Source: Pseudoalteromonas lipolytica (GTDB lineage: Bacteria > Pseudomonadota > Gammaproteobacteria > Enterobacterales > Alteromonadaceae). Taken from it: a stretch of 64,000 nucleotides of DNA. Below are positions 43,486-52,133 of the stretch, piece by piece. The stretch spans positions 124,001 to 188,000 of the forward strand of contig NZ_LJTC01000005.1 in assembly GCF_001306915.1 (NCBI RefSeq), read 5' to 3'. Below the pieces are notes generated by a model, which worked only from the letters and a program-made list of their open reading frames with translations, ran no database searches and was not told where the DNA came from. The position numbers and the translations under genes are program-made. Numbering within the stretch: the first letter of the stretch is position 1; every line of letters starts with the position of its first letter.

Positions 43486-44649
43486 TTAGCTTTCCTTTTG
43501 CGATAGCTGTGCAAATGTATCTTGCTGAGTTAAACGCTTTTCGACCGCTTCAACATGCTCCGTTGTACATTCTTTCCAAACACCGGGCAAGCAATACACA
43601 TGCTTTAAGTAGGTAAAAAACTTATCTCTCAGAATACTATTAGGCTGCCAGCCATTCTGCAGTTTTTCTAAGCACTTAACCAAAGTAGCTTGTTCACTTG
43701 CGTGTAGTACAAGCTCATCAATGTTGTAACAAGCAAGCCCTAAGGTAATTACTTTTTTATCAAGTAATAAAGATTCTAAGCCAACGGTCGAGTTAATGGT
43801 GATCACAGCCTCAGCATTATCAATAAGTTCTCGAGTACAATTTCCGTTGGCAAAAACGGCAACATCATCTTTGTCGTACAAATGTTCATAGTGCTTATGC
43901 CATGAAGGGTGCTCTTTAAAAACAACTTTAAGTTCTGGATCATTTAACTTTTTTACGGCTGAAACAACAGCATCGTAATACTCTTCCATGGACTTAAGCC
44001 AAGGAGAATAACAAGCTATTTGGGTGTCATGTGGAACTTGAAATGGCACAAATAAGTATTTTTTGGGTAACTCAATTGCGTCAAACTTACAGCGCTTCTT
44101 ATGGGCCGCTCTTGGAATTAAATCAGGCGCAGAAAATGGCAACTTCCTTTGCGGATCAAAGTTTAAATAAAATTGACTATCTCGCGGTACAGAAGCCGCA
44201 AAGTTAATACCTTTAGGATCTAAGCTTGTTGTTCCGGGCAATAACCCATTTTCATAGAAATAGGTGGTCACTCCTAATGCCTTAGCAGCCATACAAACAG
44301 TAACATTAGGTAATTTATTACCATTCCAAATAACTAGCGCTTGTGGGGATTCTGACTGCAATAAATCATAATACTTGGCAAACCGGCATCGCTCTACTAA
44401 ATACATCAAAGCAGAGTAACTTTTGATTATCAGTGGGTTCTTCCATAGCTTGTTTCGAGCTTGTTTTCGTAAGAGTTGTTCCGCAATTATTTTATTAAAA
44501 TCAACTTTTTTCGCCTTACTAAAGTATTTTAAAGCAGTAAATCTAGGCAAGCCCATGCAATGCACTTTACTCTTTAAAGGCAGCTTCCTAGTGAGTTTTT
44601 TGTAATAGCGGGCGTGCACATTATTGCGAGAGATAAATAAAAAAGCCAT
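43486..44649 (-). CDS. KpsS-like capsular polysaccharide synthesis family protein
   Basis: 387 residues. It has Capsule_synth-type (KpsS/LipB) motifs: FYENGLLPGTTSLDPKGINF, YLFVPFQVPHDTQI, VFKEHPSWHKHY and ITINSTVGLESLLLDKKVIT. In E. coli KpsS and KpsC add the Kdo linker to the lipid anchor of group 2 capsules; this protein may do a similar step, but no KpsC-like partner is in the window. It is the third gene of a minus-strand cassette after the CDP-glycerol-type transferase and TagD-like genes (51-bp gap). Its stop overlaps the ATG at the start of sseA (TAATG). Confidence 0.84.
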   Translation of the reverse strand: MAFLFISRNNVHARYYKKLTRKLPLKSKVHCMGLPRFTALKYFSKAKKVDFNKIIAEQLLRKQARNKLWKNPLIIKSYSALMYLVERCRFAKYYDLLQSESPQALVIWNGNKLPNVTVCMAAKALGVTTYFYENGLLPGTTSLDPKGINFAASVPRDSQFYLNFDPQRKLPFSAPDLIPRAAHKKRCKFDAIELPKKYLFVPFQVPHDTQIACYSPWLKSMEEYYDAVVSAVKKLNDPELKVVFKEHPSWHKHYEHLYDKDDVAVFANGNCTRELIDNAEAVITINSTVGLESLLLDKKVITLGLACYNIDELVLHASEQATLVKCLEKLQNGWQPNSILRDKFFTYLKHVYCLPGVWKECTTEHVEAVEKRLTQQDTFAQLSQKES

Positions 44650-44700
44650 TTACACATCTTATTTTTGATTGAACGTTAGCGCATATAGCAATTTTATTAA

Positions 44701-45108
44701 TTATAAATGACAGTTGGAAGGTTGCCTTACAACTTCGATTATTTCTGTTGTAGAGATAGAGGGAGTTCGCTCTAGATAAGTTACATCACAAATTTGGTTA
44801 AATTGATCAAATTGACCAGCCCAATCATCCCCCATAACTAGCAAGTGAGCTTGATGATCTTTGATATACTCACCTTTTAATTCTAGAGAATGCTCTACAA
44901 ATACCTCATCGACACACTTCAATGAACTAATAATTTTCAGCCTATCAGCTTCACTATATACGGGCTTTCGACCTTTCTTAGAGAAGTTTAGTTCATCAGA
45001 AGATACACCAACAATCAAATAATCTCCTAACGCTTTAGCTCGTTCTAATATATTGATGTGTCCCACATGAAAAATATCGAACGTGCCAAATGTAATTACC
45101 CGCTTCAT
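44701..45108 (-). CDS. TagD-like glycerol-3-phosphate cytidylyltransferase family protein
   Basis: 135 residues, nucleotidyltransferase fold. The signature GTFDIFHVGHINILERAKAL holds the HxGH motif; RTPSISTTEII is the C-terminal loop of the RTxxISTT type seen in TagD and GCT. It probably makes CDP-glycerol (or a related CDP-polyol) from CTP, supplying the transferase encoded upstream. The first base of its ATG overlaps the upstream stop (4-bp ATGA overlap), so the two genes are coupled. Other substrates, such as ribitol or phosphocholine-type precursors, cannot be excluded. Confidence 0.88.
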   Translation of the reverse strand: MKRVITFGTFDIFHVGHINILERAKALGDYLIVGVSSDELNFSKKGRKPVYSEADRLKIISSLKCVDEVFVEHSLELKGEYIKDHQAHLLVMGDDWAGQFDQFNQICDVTYLERTPSISTTEIIEVVRQPSNCHL

Positions 45109-46175
45109 TGATGCTCCTCTAAATAAGATACAATTCTCTTAGCAGAGTGACCATCGGTAATACCTGCCAGCTTATAAACAATTTCTTTTCTTTTTTCTTT
45201 AAATTCAGCTGATTCATTAAAACTTGAACTTAATAAATACTTTAAATCTTTATAACTTCCTGCACGAGCACATAACTCATTAAAGTACTTGATATCTTCA
45301 TCAAGCCGAGCTTTTAGCCTATAAGAAAAAATACCTCTGTAAGACCAGCGCAGCTTATAGAAATCACACCATATTACAGGCTTTTCTAATGCTGCAAACT
45401 CAAATATGGCTGACGATGCATCAGAAATCATTATATCAGCAAGTTCTAAAAAAGGAGTAAGGTCAAAATCGTACTCATTCGCAAGGTAAACATTCTTAGC
45501 GTTGGCCCACTTATCGAGTTTTAGACGTTGTTTTTTATATTTTTTCTTAAACAAACTAAAGAAATGAGGCTTAACGATAATATTAAATTCATCAAAATGC
45601 TCAGGGAAATCATCGCTAAAACATTCTAAAGAACTTGGATAAAAAGTAGGCGCATACAGCAAGGTTTTCTTTGTTGGATCTAGGCCTAGGTTTTTGAGGT
45701 TAATAGTACCAAGAGTCTGATTAATAATAGGGTCTAATTTTGCGTAGCCACTATCAATAAAGTTACCTTCGGGATAGAGCATTTTTAAACGTTGTAGTCG
45801 GTGTTCACCTTCAACAAACCGCACTGTCATCTTGTTGTTTGATACGTCGTAATAGCATTGCTTTGGGCCGATTCCATGCTGCATCAGTACAGTCTTTTTA
45901 TTTAAATTCTCAGCACCTACGAACGTATTTCCAAATACAACCCAATCTGCATCTGAGTTCTGATAAAAGTCAAAGGTTTCACTCGCACTCGTTAACCATT
46001 TTGCAACTATTGCGTTTTTATCTATAAAGTCACAACATACAGCACGACTACACTCATCTTGTTCTTTATAGAAAACCATCGAAACTTTGTGGCCTTTTTC
46101 TTTTAACTCCTTTAAAACAGGCAGGTATTGTGGAATATAATATAGATGTTGAACATCAAAATATAACTGCATCAT
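45105..46175 (-). CDS. CDP-glycerol glycerophosphotransferase family protein
   Basis: 356 residues. It resembles the catalytic part of TagF/TagB-type enzymes: TVLMQHGIGPKQCYYDV (first conserved His), TLLYAPTFYPSSLEC, NIIVKPHFFS, and SDASSAIFEFAALEKPVI (the C-terminal signature). These enzymes transfer glycerol-phosphate from CDP-glycerol to a polymer. It is coupled to the TagD-like gene, so the pair makes and uses the donor. In Gram-negatives such pairs occur in some capsule or O-antigen loci. The segment looks richer in A and T than its neighbours by eye. Confidence 0.88.
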   Translation of the reverse strand: MMQLYFDVQHLYYIPQYLPVLKELKEKGHKVSMVFYKEQDECSRAVCCDFIDKNAIVAKWLTSASETFDFYQNSDADWVVFGNTFVGAENLNKKTVLMQHGIGPKQCYYDVSNNKMTVRFVEGEHRLQRLKMLYPEGNFIDSGYAKLDPIINQTLGTINLKNLGLDPTKKTLLYAPTFYPSSLECFSDDFPEHFDEFNIIVKPHFFSLFKKKYKKQRLKLDKWANAKNVYLANEYDFDLTPFLELADIMISDASSAIFEFAALEKPVIWCDFYKLRWSYRGIFSYRLKARLDEDIKYFNELCARAGSYKDLKYLLSSSFNESAEFKEKRKEIVYKLAGITDGHSAKRIVSYLEEHQ

Positions 46176-46256
46176 TTACAACTTAATAACTTAAATCAAT
46201 AGCCATTGTACATAAATTACATTTTTGTTTCAGCCCACAATTGAAGTTTGTACAAG

Positions 46257-46676
46257 CTAAATATCAATTATCTCAGGGCGAAGGGGTGCTAAGCGACTAA
46301 GAATTTTATTTTGTACTGTTTGTGGAATCTGTTGTTCGTCCATAGCATTAATCAAAAGCTCTACCACACGGTTAAAGTCTTTTTTTGAGATATTCATTCC
46401 AGTGTGTATATCAACCATGTTATCGCCTTTGTATTCACAAGGACCGTCGGTGACACTACACAAATGAGTGATAAAGCCTTGGCGAAAATGCGCAACATTG
46501 CTTTGTTTAAAATAAGCTAAAATCTGTTCGTCATGGCCTATTTGATTGATAAAACTTTCAACCAATTTTTCAACCCCTTGTTTACCATTAAGTTGCTGGT
46601 ACAAGGTGCCATTATTGCTACTTACACAACCCACAAGCATAACGGTAAATACAAATTTAAAAAGTGTTTTTATCAT
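46257..46676 (-). CDS. Group 1 truncated haemoglobin lipoprotein
   Basis: 139 residues from the ATG at 46676, whose first base is the last of the preceding TGA stop (TGATG coupling). The signal MIKTLFKFVFTVMLVGCVSS has a lipobox with Cys near 17, so this haemoglobin is predicted to be lipid-anchored outside the cytoplasm, unusual for the family. The globin part has GVEKLVESFINQIGHDEQIL and YFKQSNVAHFRQGFITHL; the proximal haem His is in DIHTGMNIS, in the order typical of group 1. It is the last gene of a four-gene coupled operon with DUF3034, GGDEF/EAL and cupredoxin-like proteins. Confidence 0.9.
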   Translation of the reverse strand: MIKTLFKFVFTVMLVGCVSSNNGTLYQQLNGKQGVEKLVESFINQIGHDEQILAYFKQSNVAHFRQGFITHLCSVTDGPCEYKGDNMVDIHTGMNISKKDFNRVVELLINAMDEQQIPQTVQNKILSRLAPLRPEIIDI

Positions 46677-47509
46677 CACCAATACCCTGTTACTGATAAG
46701 TACCAACCAGTTTGGTCTTCAGCACCAGCAATACTTCCTAAGTCTAACCAAGCAGCGGTGATGCTAACATACTTATTAGGAAACCAAGCCACAAATACAT
46801 CCTGCCAATCTTGCTCTCCTAAACCAAGATTATTGGACTTTACCCGATACTCAACGCCCAAAGCTATTTCATGGGTTAAAAACACCGCTGTAGATGCTTC
46901 AAACAACAATTTTTTATCACTATCAGGACCGCCAAAACCTAACAAACCTAGCTGATTAGCATCGCTATAACGAAAGGTGGTGTTCCAAAACCAATTATAC
47001 CCAGCAAGCGCCCCTAAATGTAATTTACTAGCAGCAAGGTAAATATCGGTACCGCTGGTATCTTTTGCACCTAATAAACTAGCAATACTGCCATCATCTA
47101 AAGACTTATGCTGCATACCTAAACTTAATTGCGGCCATTTACTGTAAACAATGTCACCATATAAGCGTACTTTTGCCCCGGTAATTGATTGCTCAATATC
47201 GGTATTTAATGCGGGAACTTCAAAACGTTGTTCCGCATAACTAAATTCAACGCGATCATAAACATTTAGCTGCGCACCACAAACATCTAAGCGGTAATCA
47301 CTTACATTTGTACGACTGCAAAAGCCATTCAAAGCGATTTCATCATCACTTGCATAGCCTGCGAGCTGAGCCCATGGAACAATCCCACCACCCGCACTGC
47401 CTTCAACCTGAGAGACTCCGGGCGTTGCTAATAATTTACCTGAAGCTGCAAACCCTGAACTTGTAAAAACAATGAAAGTTAGTCCAAATAGCCAATTAAG
47501 ATGCTTCAT
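46676..47509 (-). CDS. DUF3034 family (putative outer membrane) protein
   Basis: 277 residues with a Sec signal (cut near FAA, residue 22). The mature part starts GKLLATPGVSQVEGSAGGGI, followed by VPWAQLAGYASDD, a pattern I recognise as DUF3034. Alternating hydrophobic strands and a terminal aromatic residue (YLSVTGYW) suggest an outer-membrane beta-barrel. Function is unknown. An AGAGGT site precedes the ATG, which lies 14 bp inside the GGDEF/EAL gene. It is coupled to the haemoglobin gene at its 3' end. Confidence 0.86.
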   Translation of the reverse strand: MKHLNWLFGLTFIVFTSSGFAASGKLLATPGVSQVEGSAGGGIVPWAQLAGYASDDEIALNGFCSRTNVSDYRLDVCGAQLNVYDRVEFSYAEQRFEVPALNTDIEQSITGAKVRLYGDIVYSKWPQLSLGMQHKSLDDGSIASLLGAKDTSGTDIYLAASKLHLGALAGYNWFWNTTFRYSDANQLGLLGFGGPDSDKKLLFEASTAVFLTHEIALGVEYRVKSNNLGLGEQDWQDVFVAWFPNKYVSITAAWLDLGSIAGAEDQTGWYLSVTGYW

Positions 47510-49811
47510 TATAGACCTCTAGCCATTGTAAAAACTGCTCTGATTTTAGTGGCCTGCTCAAGTAATACCCTTGCGCATAATCGCACTTTATTAGTTTCAA
47601 AAAGTCTAAAGAAGCTTTATTTTCAACACCTTCCGCAACGACAGAGAAACCTAGCTGATGACCTAAGTTTACTGTTGACTCAACAATATACTGATCTTGT
47701 TTAGATTGCTCCAATTGAAGAATAAAGCATTTATCTAACTTAAGTTCATCGATAGGTAGTAATTTCAAGCGACCCAATGAAGTTTGCCCAACACCATAAT
47801 CATCTAGCGATATTTTTACCCCAAGTGATTTTAGGTTTTCTAATGCTTTAATACCTTGTTCTTCATTTTCTATCATGTCGCGTTCTGTCAGCTCTATTGT
47901 AATAAGCTGTCCATTAACATCATTCTCTTTTAATTGCTTTGCCAAATGAGAGAAAAAGCTTGGGAAGGCAATATCTTGAGCCGAAACATTGATAGCGGCT
48001 TGCATAATAATGCCTTGTTCTTGCCACCTTGCGACTTGAGTGACAACTGTTTTAACTACCCAAGCAGTCAAATCAACAATAACACCTGACTGCTCCGCTA
48101 AATCAATGAATAGCTCCGGTGATACCCACTGCCCATCCTTTCTTTGCCAACGGATCAGCGCTTCCACTTTATCGATCTTAGAGGTGTTTAAATTTAGCTT
48201 TGGTTGATAAGTCATAAACAATTGGCCATCGTCTGCTTGTAATGCATGTTTTAATTCATCAATAATTGCCAACCGTTCCAGATACTCTTCATCTTCGCCG
48301 TTTTGATAATAATGAACATTCTTCTTTTTTGACGAAGCTGTATCAATTGCGATTAAAACTCGGCGCATTAGATCATCGGGCTTAACTCCCTCAAAGGTAC
48401 AATGAACTACACCAGCGCTAAATCGCAAGGTAATATTCAAGCCTTGAATAGTGTAACCGACTTGTAGCTGAGCCATTAAATCCATGACTCCACTTTTTAA
48501 TTGCTCTGCTTTTCCACTTGGAAATAAGGTTAAAAACTCATCTCCACCTATGCGTGCATTGACTCCACCAAGCGGCTCAGAATACTCACTAATACGTTCA
48601 GCAACTTCTCTTAAACAATCATCTCCAATACGAGGGCCAAGTTTGTCATTGATATGCCGCAAACCTCTTATATCAATAGCAACTAAAGTATATTCAGTGC
48701 CTTGCCCTAATAGCGACTCCATAATTTCCAACATGGCACTGCGTGTTAAAAACCCTGTTAACGTATCATGACTTGCTTGAAAGTTGATTTGTCGTTCACG
48801 TTCTTTAATGTCATTACCCATATTATTGAATGCATCAACTAACGTCGTAATTTCAGTACTTTGCTTTTTTCCTATAAATTCAGCTTTGTAGTTACCCCGC
48901 GCGAATTGCTGAGCAAGTAAAGTAAGTTTAGAAAGCGGTGTGGTAAGGTTTTTAGCCAAAATCCCACTAGCTAAAACACCAATCACAACTGTGATAGCTG
49001 CTAATGAAATAATAGTAAAAAAGAGCTGCTCAAATTCAAGATAACTTCGAGTTAAATCGGCACTTAGTAGCACTGATACTTTATGCCCAGAAACCGAAGG
49101 TAGCTCAACAAGGCGATTACGATAAACTGGCTTTTCCCCAAAAATTCGCTGTGTAGATTTATTTTCAAAATGCCTAAGTACTGCATTATCTTCTGGCTTA
49201 TCAACAAGAGAGGTTTCAACGACATCATCATCCTCTCCGATAAAACTTACATCCATAGTTGTAAGTTTTTTTAACTCTTCGGCAACTAGATCTGTGATTT
49301 CAAAACCAACCAAACTATATGCAACTGTTCTCGGTGCGCGAACTGGCAATATAATAACTTGATAAAGAGTCTGCTCGATAACAATGAAATTTGACTGCTC
49401 AGGGTTATCTAATAACTGCTTCATTAATGCCGTAAACTCATTTGGCATGTGAGCGAAATCCGTATTAGCAGAAACGAGCTCCCCAGATAAGTTTATGAGC
49501 ATCATTAAATCAGCATTAATCCGCCTACTATGATTATTTAAGACACTGCTGATAGTATCGGCGTCTTGAGTTGCGACAGCTTGTTTAAAACCGAAATCTG
49601 CTGTTAACACTTTTGCAGCAGTTAGAAGAAGGCTCTCTTTCGCACTTAAATACTGGTTAAAAACATTCTCAGCAACATTAATATCTTCTAGAAGCTTTTG
49701 GTCATTAAAACGATTCGCAGACCACCAAGAACTAACTAGGCTGACTAAGCTTGTTAACAGAACAAGACCAACACATAAGGCAATAACTCGCCCTCTTAAA
49801 CTATTAATCAT
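47496..49811 (-). CDS. GGDEF/EAL domain membrane protein
   Basis: 771 residues from the ATG at 49811, chosen for its AGGGT site and 8-bp overlap with the upstream stop. Two TM helices (about 8-30 and 255-280) flank a periplasmic sensor region of about 225 residues. HAMP follows (about 285-340), then GGDEF (about 355-510; RIGGDEF, 420-426, intact) and EAL (about 525-765). EAL is at 550-552; NVSAQD, ELTERD, DDYGVG, KLDKCF, AEGVEN and QGYYLSRP are all present. Both catalytic sites look complete, so it can probably make and break c-di-GMP. Confidence 0.95.
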   Translation of the reverse strand: MINSLRGRVIALCVGLVLLTSLVSLVSSWWSANRFNDQKLLEDINVAENVFNQYLSAKESLLLTAAKVLTADFGFKQAVATQDADTISSVLNNHSRRINADLMMLINLSGELVSANTDFAHMPNEFTALMKQLLDNPEQSNFIVIEQTLYQVIILPVRAPRTVAYSLVGFEITDLVAEELKKLTTMDVSFIGEDDDVVETSLVDKPEDNAVLRHFENKSTQRIFGEKPVYRNRLVELPSVSGHKVSVLLSADLTRSYLEFEQLFFTIISLAAITVVIGVLASGILAKNLTTPLSKLTLLAQQFARGNYKAEFIGKKQSTEITTLVDAFNNMGNDIKERERQINFQASHDTLTGFLTRSAMLEIMESLLGQGTEYTLVAIDIRGLRHINDKLGPRIGDDCLREVAERISEYSEPLGGVNARIGGDEFLTLFPSGKAEQLKSGVMDLMAQLQVGYTIQGLNITLRFSAGVVHCTFEGVKPDDLMRRVLIAIDTASSKKKNVHYYQNGEDEEYLERLAIIDELKHALQADDGQLFMTYQPKLNLNTSKIDKVEALIRWQRKDGQWVSPELFIDLAEQSGVIVDLTAWVVKTVVTQVARWQEQGIIMQAAINVSAQDIAFPSFFSHLAKQLKENDVNGQLITIELTERDMIENEEQGIKALENLKSLGVKISLDDYGVGQTSLGRLKLLPIDELKLDKCFILQLEQSKQDQYIVESTVNLGHQLGFSVVAEGVENKASLDFLKLIKCDYAQGYYLSRPLKSEQFLQWLEVYNEAS

Positions 49812-50457
49812 TAGTACCCTTAAACATTTCTCCAAATGTATTTCGTGGTTTCGGCTCTATTGTAGTAATGACAATATCTGCAACCTGCGAAGAATCAGCA
49901 AATGTAATTGTTTTTTTCTGATCGATATCACTCTGTTGGTTTGGTTGCCATACCGTAAAGCTAACAGGAAATGTACTCACATTTAATTGAACTCTTCCAT
50001 CTACGCTCGTTTTTAGCACTTCTGAACTATCTGCAACATAAATGTATCCGACCATTGAATCATGGATATTACAACCGAGAACAACAATCCCAGGTGATTC
50101 AAATTTTTCGGGTTTTTCAGGCCGACCAGAGTAAAGTTTGATATCAAATTGCTTTACAGTCGAGAATGAGTACACATGATGGCGAATATTATCACTATTT
50201 GGGAAGTCAACTAATTGCCCGTTTTGAATAACAAGTACTTTAGGGGTAAAGTGCTTATCAACCTGGTCCATGACGGCAACTGATAAGTTATCTTGGTGAT
50301 TTAACTGCTGATCCTTAAACTCAATAACAGCATCTTTTAATGGCTTTCCAAATTGATCGCGTACAACAAAGGAAAAGTCCGCTGAAAGTACATTCGTTGA
50401 GCTTAATAACAAAGCAACGTAACATACCCGGCTAAAAAAATTCGCAAACATCAACAT
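49804..50457 (-). CDS. Cupredoxin-like periplasmic protein ('methylamine utilization protein' type)
   Basis: 217 residues, with a Sec signal (cleaved near VLSA, residue 26). The body resembles a plastocyanin/cupredoxin fold with likely copper ligands: His in NIRHHVYSFS, Cys in VVLGCNIHDSMVGYIYV, then His and Met in the same motif. This is the group often auto-named 'methylamine utilization protein', a label not supported by any methylamine genes here. It opens the operon with the GGDEF/EAL gene (8-bp overlap). It may sense or carry copper or electrons in the periplasm; that is inference. Confidence 0.86.
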   Translation of the reverse strand: MLMFANFFSRVCYVALLLSSTNVLSADFSFVVRDQFGKPLKDAVIEFKDQQLNHQDNLSVAVMDQVDKHFTPKVLVIQNGQLVDFPNSDNIRHHVYSFSTVKQFDIKLYSGRPEKPEKFESPGIVVLGCNIHDSMVGYIYVADSSEVLKTSVDGRVQLNVSTFPVSFTVWQPNQQSDIDQKKTITFADSSQVADIVITTIEPKPRNTFGEMFKGTND

Positions 50458-50809
50458 AATTAATTAGTTCCGCTCTTAGTTCACAATTCAGTATAGATTA
50501 ATCTATTGTTAAGTTATACCTAATCATTTCATTGATAGAGACCGGTTTTAGGCAAGAAAGTATTGACGAAAAACTTAAAACTTAGTGAATTAGTTACAGT
50601 AATAACTTTGCTTAGTATTACTTTCGTTATCAATTAATCTGTAATGTCAGAAAGGTGGAGACTATTGGGATCATGTTTATCCCGTTTAATTACCTTATAC
50701 ATCATTCAGAAATGAGTACAGAAGGTAATAAAAAGCCAAGCAATGTTATTTGTGACAGCTTGGCTTTAAAAATAGCATTTTAGCTATGAATAAAATTAGT
50801 AAATGCCTA
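50458..50809. other. Intergenic stretch between purC and the cupredoxin-like gene
   Basis: 352 bases. The part near 50458-50560 should hold the promoter of the four-gene minus-strand operon. The part at 50732-50767 is the purC terminator. Between them I see no gene I can support: a 23-codon ATG frame at 50644 has no ribosome site. Confidence 0.5.
50732..50767 (-). terminator. Rho-independent terminator after purC
   Basis: On the minus strand AAAGCCAAGC and GCTTGGCTTT form a 10-bp stem with a 16-base loop, followed by a T-run. It lies 42 bp past the purC stop. Confidence 0.88.
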
Positions 50810-51916
50810 TTAATCGTGCTTAATTAAGCCGTAATCACTATCTAAAATTGCGATTACTTCACTTCTTGGGTCACTAGGAATAGTGATTTCTTGACCAATA
50901 ATTTTACTCGCAATGCCAACGTAGGTATCAGACACTTCAAGCATCACTGATTCTGGCAAGGTATAGTCTTTAGCAAGCTGCTCACGCTCGCCCATACGGT
51001 CTTTATTTAATAACACGTCGCTGTCTGGCACGTTATTAATTAATAACTGGCGGAAACCCTCTTTTGAGTTTTCAATGATTTTACCGTCACGGTAAGCTGG
51101 ACCATCCCAGATACGTGATGAGTCTGGTGTGCCTACTTCATCGATATAGATAAGCTTATCTGAACCATCAATGTCTTCAACATAACCAAATTCAAATTTA
51201 GTATCGACAAAGATTTGATCAAGCTGTGCAAGTTCATCACTGATCAGCTTAAAGCCTTCAACAAGTAATTGCTCATATTTAGCGACATCATCTTCAGATT
51301 TGAAGTTAAAAACAGCTAAGTTATTCGTAATATTTTCACGGGTAATATTTACATCATCTACTTCGGGGATCTCAGCAACACCGGTAATAATGCCTTTCGT
51401 TGATGGCGTAATTAACACTTCATCTAACTTTTGGTTCGCAGCTAAGCCTTCTGGTAAATCAATACCACAGAAACTACGTGTACCTTTCGCGTAGTCACGC
51501 CACATACTGCCAGTAATATATTGGCGCGCAATGGCTTCAACTTTTACTGTACTTGCTTTACGCACAATCCATACATATGGATGTGGAATATCAACAATAT
51601 GGTTACCAGCAAGACCTGCTTTATCAAATAACTTAAACCAATGAGACGCAACAGAGTTTAGCGCGATGCCTTTACCAGGCACCCCATTTAAACCGTTTTC
51701 ACCTTGCCAAATACAATCAAACGCAGAAATACGGTCAGAAATAACCATAATAGCTAGCTCAGTTCCTTTTGGAACTTGATAACCTTTTTCATTAATTAAA
51801 CGAGCACTGTCTTCATCAGTTAACCAATAAACTGAACGCACTTTACCACTGTGTACCGCACCTTTGGTACGGATCGGTAAGTCATCGTTTACGTCTAAAA
51901 CTTTATAGCTAGTCAT
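50810..51916 (-). CDS. purC: Phosphoribosylaminoimidazolesuccinocarboxamide synthase (long form)
   Basis: Purine synthesis: joins aspartate to CAIR with ATP to make SAICAR. 368 residues, the long form seen in Vibrio and Alteromonadales rather than the 237-residue E. coli form. I used the ATG at 51916 (GGAGA site) instead of 51946, which has none. Signatures are [15 protein letters not shown] at the N-terminus, then [39 protein letters not shown] and [20 protein letters not shown]. It stands alone with its own terminator. No PurR-type operator was recognised upstream. Confidence 0.97.
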   Translation of the reverse strand: MTSYKVLDVNDDLPIRTKGAVHSGKVRSVYWLTDEDSARLINEKGYQVPKGTELAIMVISDRISAFDCIWQGENGLNGVPGKGIALNSVASHWFKLFDKAGLAGNHIVDIPHPYVWIVRKASTVKVEAIARQYITGSMWRDYAKGTRSFCGIDLPEGLAANQKLDEVLITPSTKGIITGVAEIPEVDDVNITRENITNNLAVFNFKSEDDVAKYEQLLVEGFKLISDELAQLDQIFVDTKFEFGYVEDIDGSDKLIYIDEVGTPDSSRIWDGPAYRDGKIIENSKEGFRQLLINNVPDSDVLLNKDRMGEREQLAKDYTLPESVMLEVSDTYVGIASKIIGQEITIPSDPRSEVIAILDSDYGLIKHD

Positions 51917-52078
51917 GCTATCTCCGATAGTATTTGGCATGCTCATGTGAGCACATGTATGGGATTGGGGTTATGGCCGCCTATAATAATCTAGACGCCT
52001 TGAAAGCTCAATCATTGCACTATCATCAGCAGCCTACGGACGTGATAAAAAACATAAAAATTTAAACTTCCAGTAATT

Positions 52079-52113
52079 TTGCTGTCATAAACATTATTTC
52101 GCTATAATAGCGA
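52079..52113 (+). promoter_or_regulatory. Promoter with palindrome over the -10, upstream of the 52134 gene
   Basis: A perfect -10 TATAAT (52103-52108) is 18 bp after a TTGCTG -35 (52079-52084). It lies inside a 15-bp inverted repeat, TCGCTAT-A-ATAGCGA (52099-52113). A repressor bound there would block the promoter; which one is unknown. Confidence 0.65.
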
Positions 52114-52133
52114 CCTCGCAATAGGAGGTTTTC

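Noticed and set aside
46533..46955. 140-codon plus-strand frame
   Set aside because: Antisense to the truncated-haemoglobin and DUF3034 genes; no domain and no ribosome site.
50644..50715. 23-codon ATG frame between purC and the cupredoxin-like gene
   Set aside because: No ribosome site, no similarity that I can recognise, and length expected by chance.
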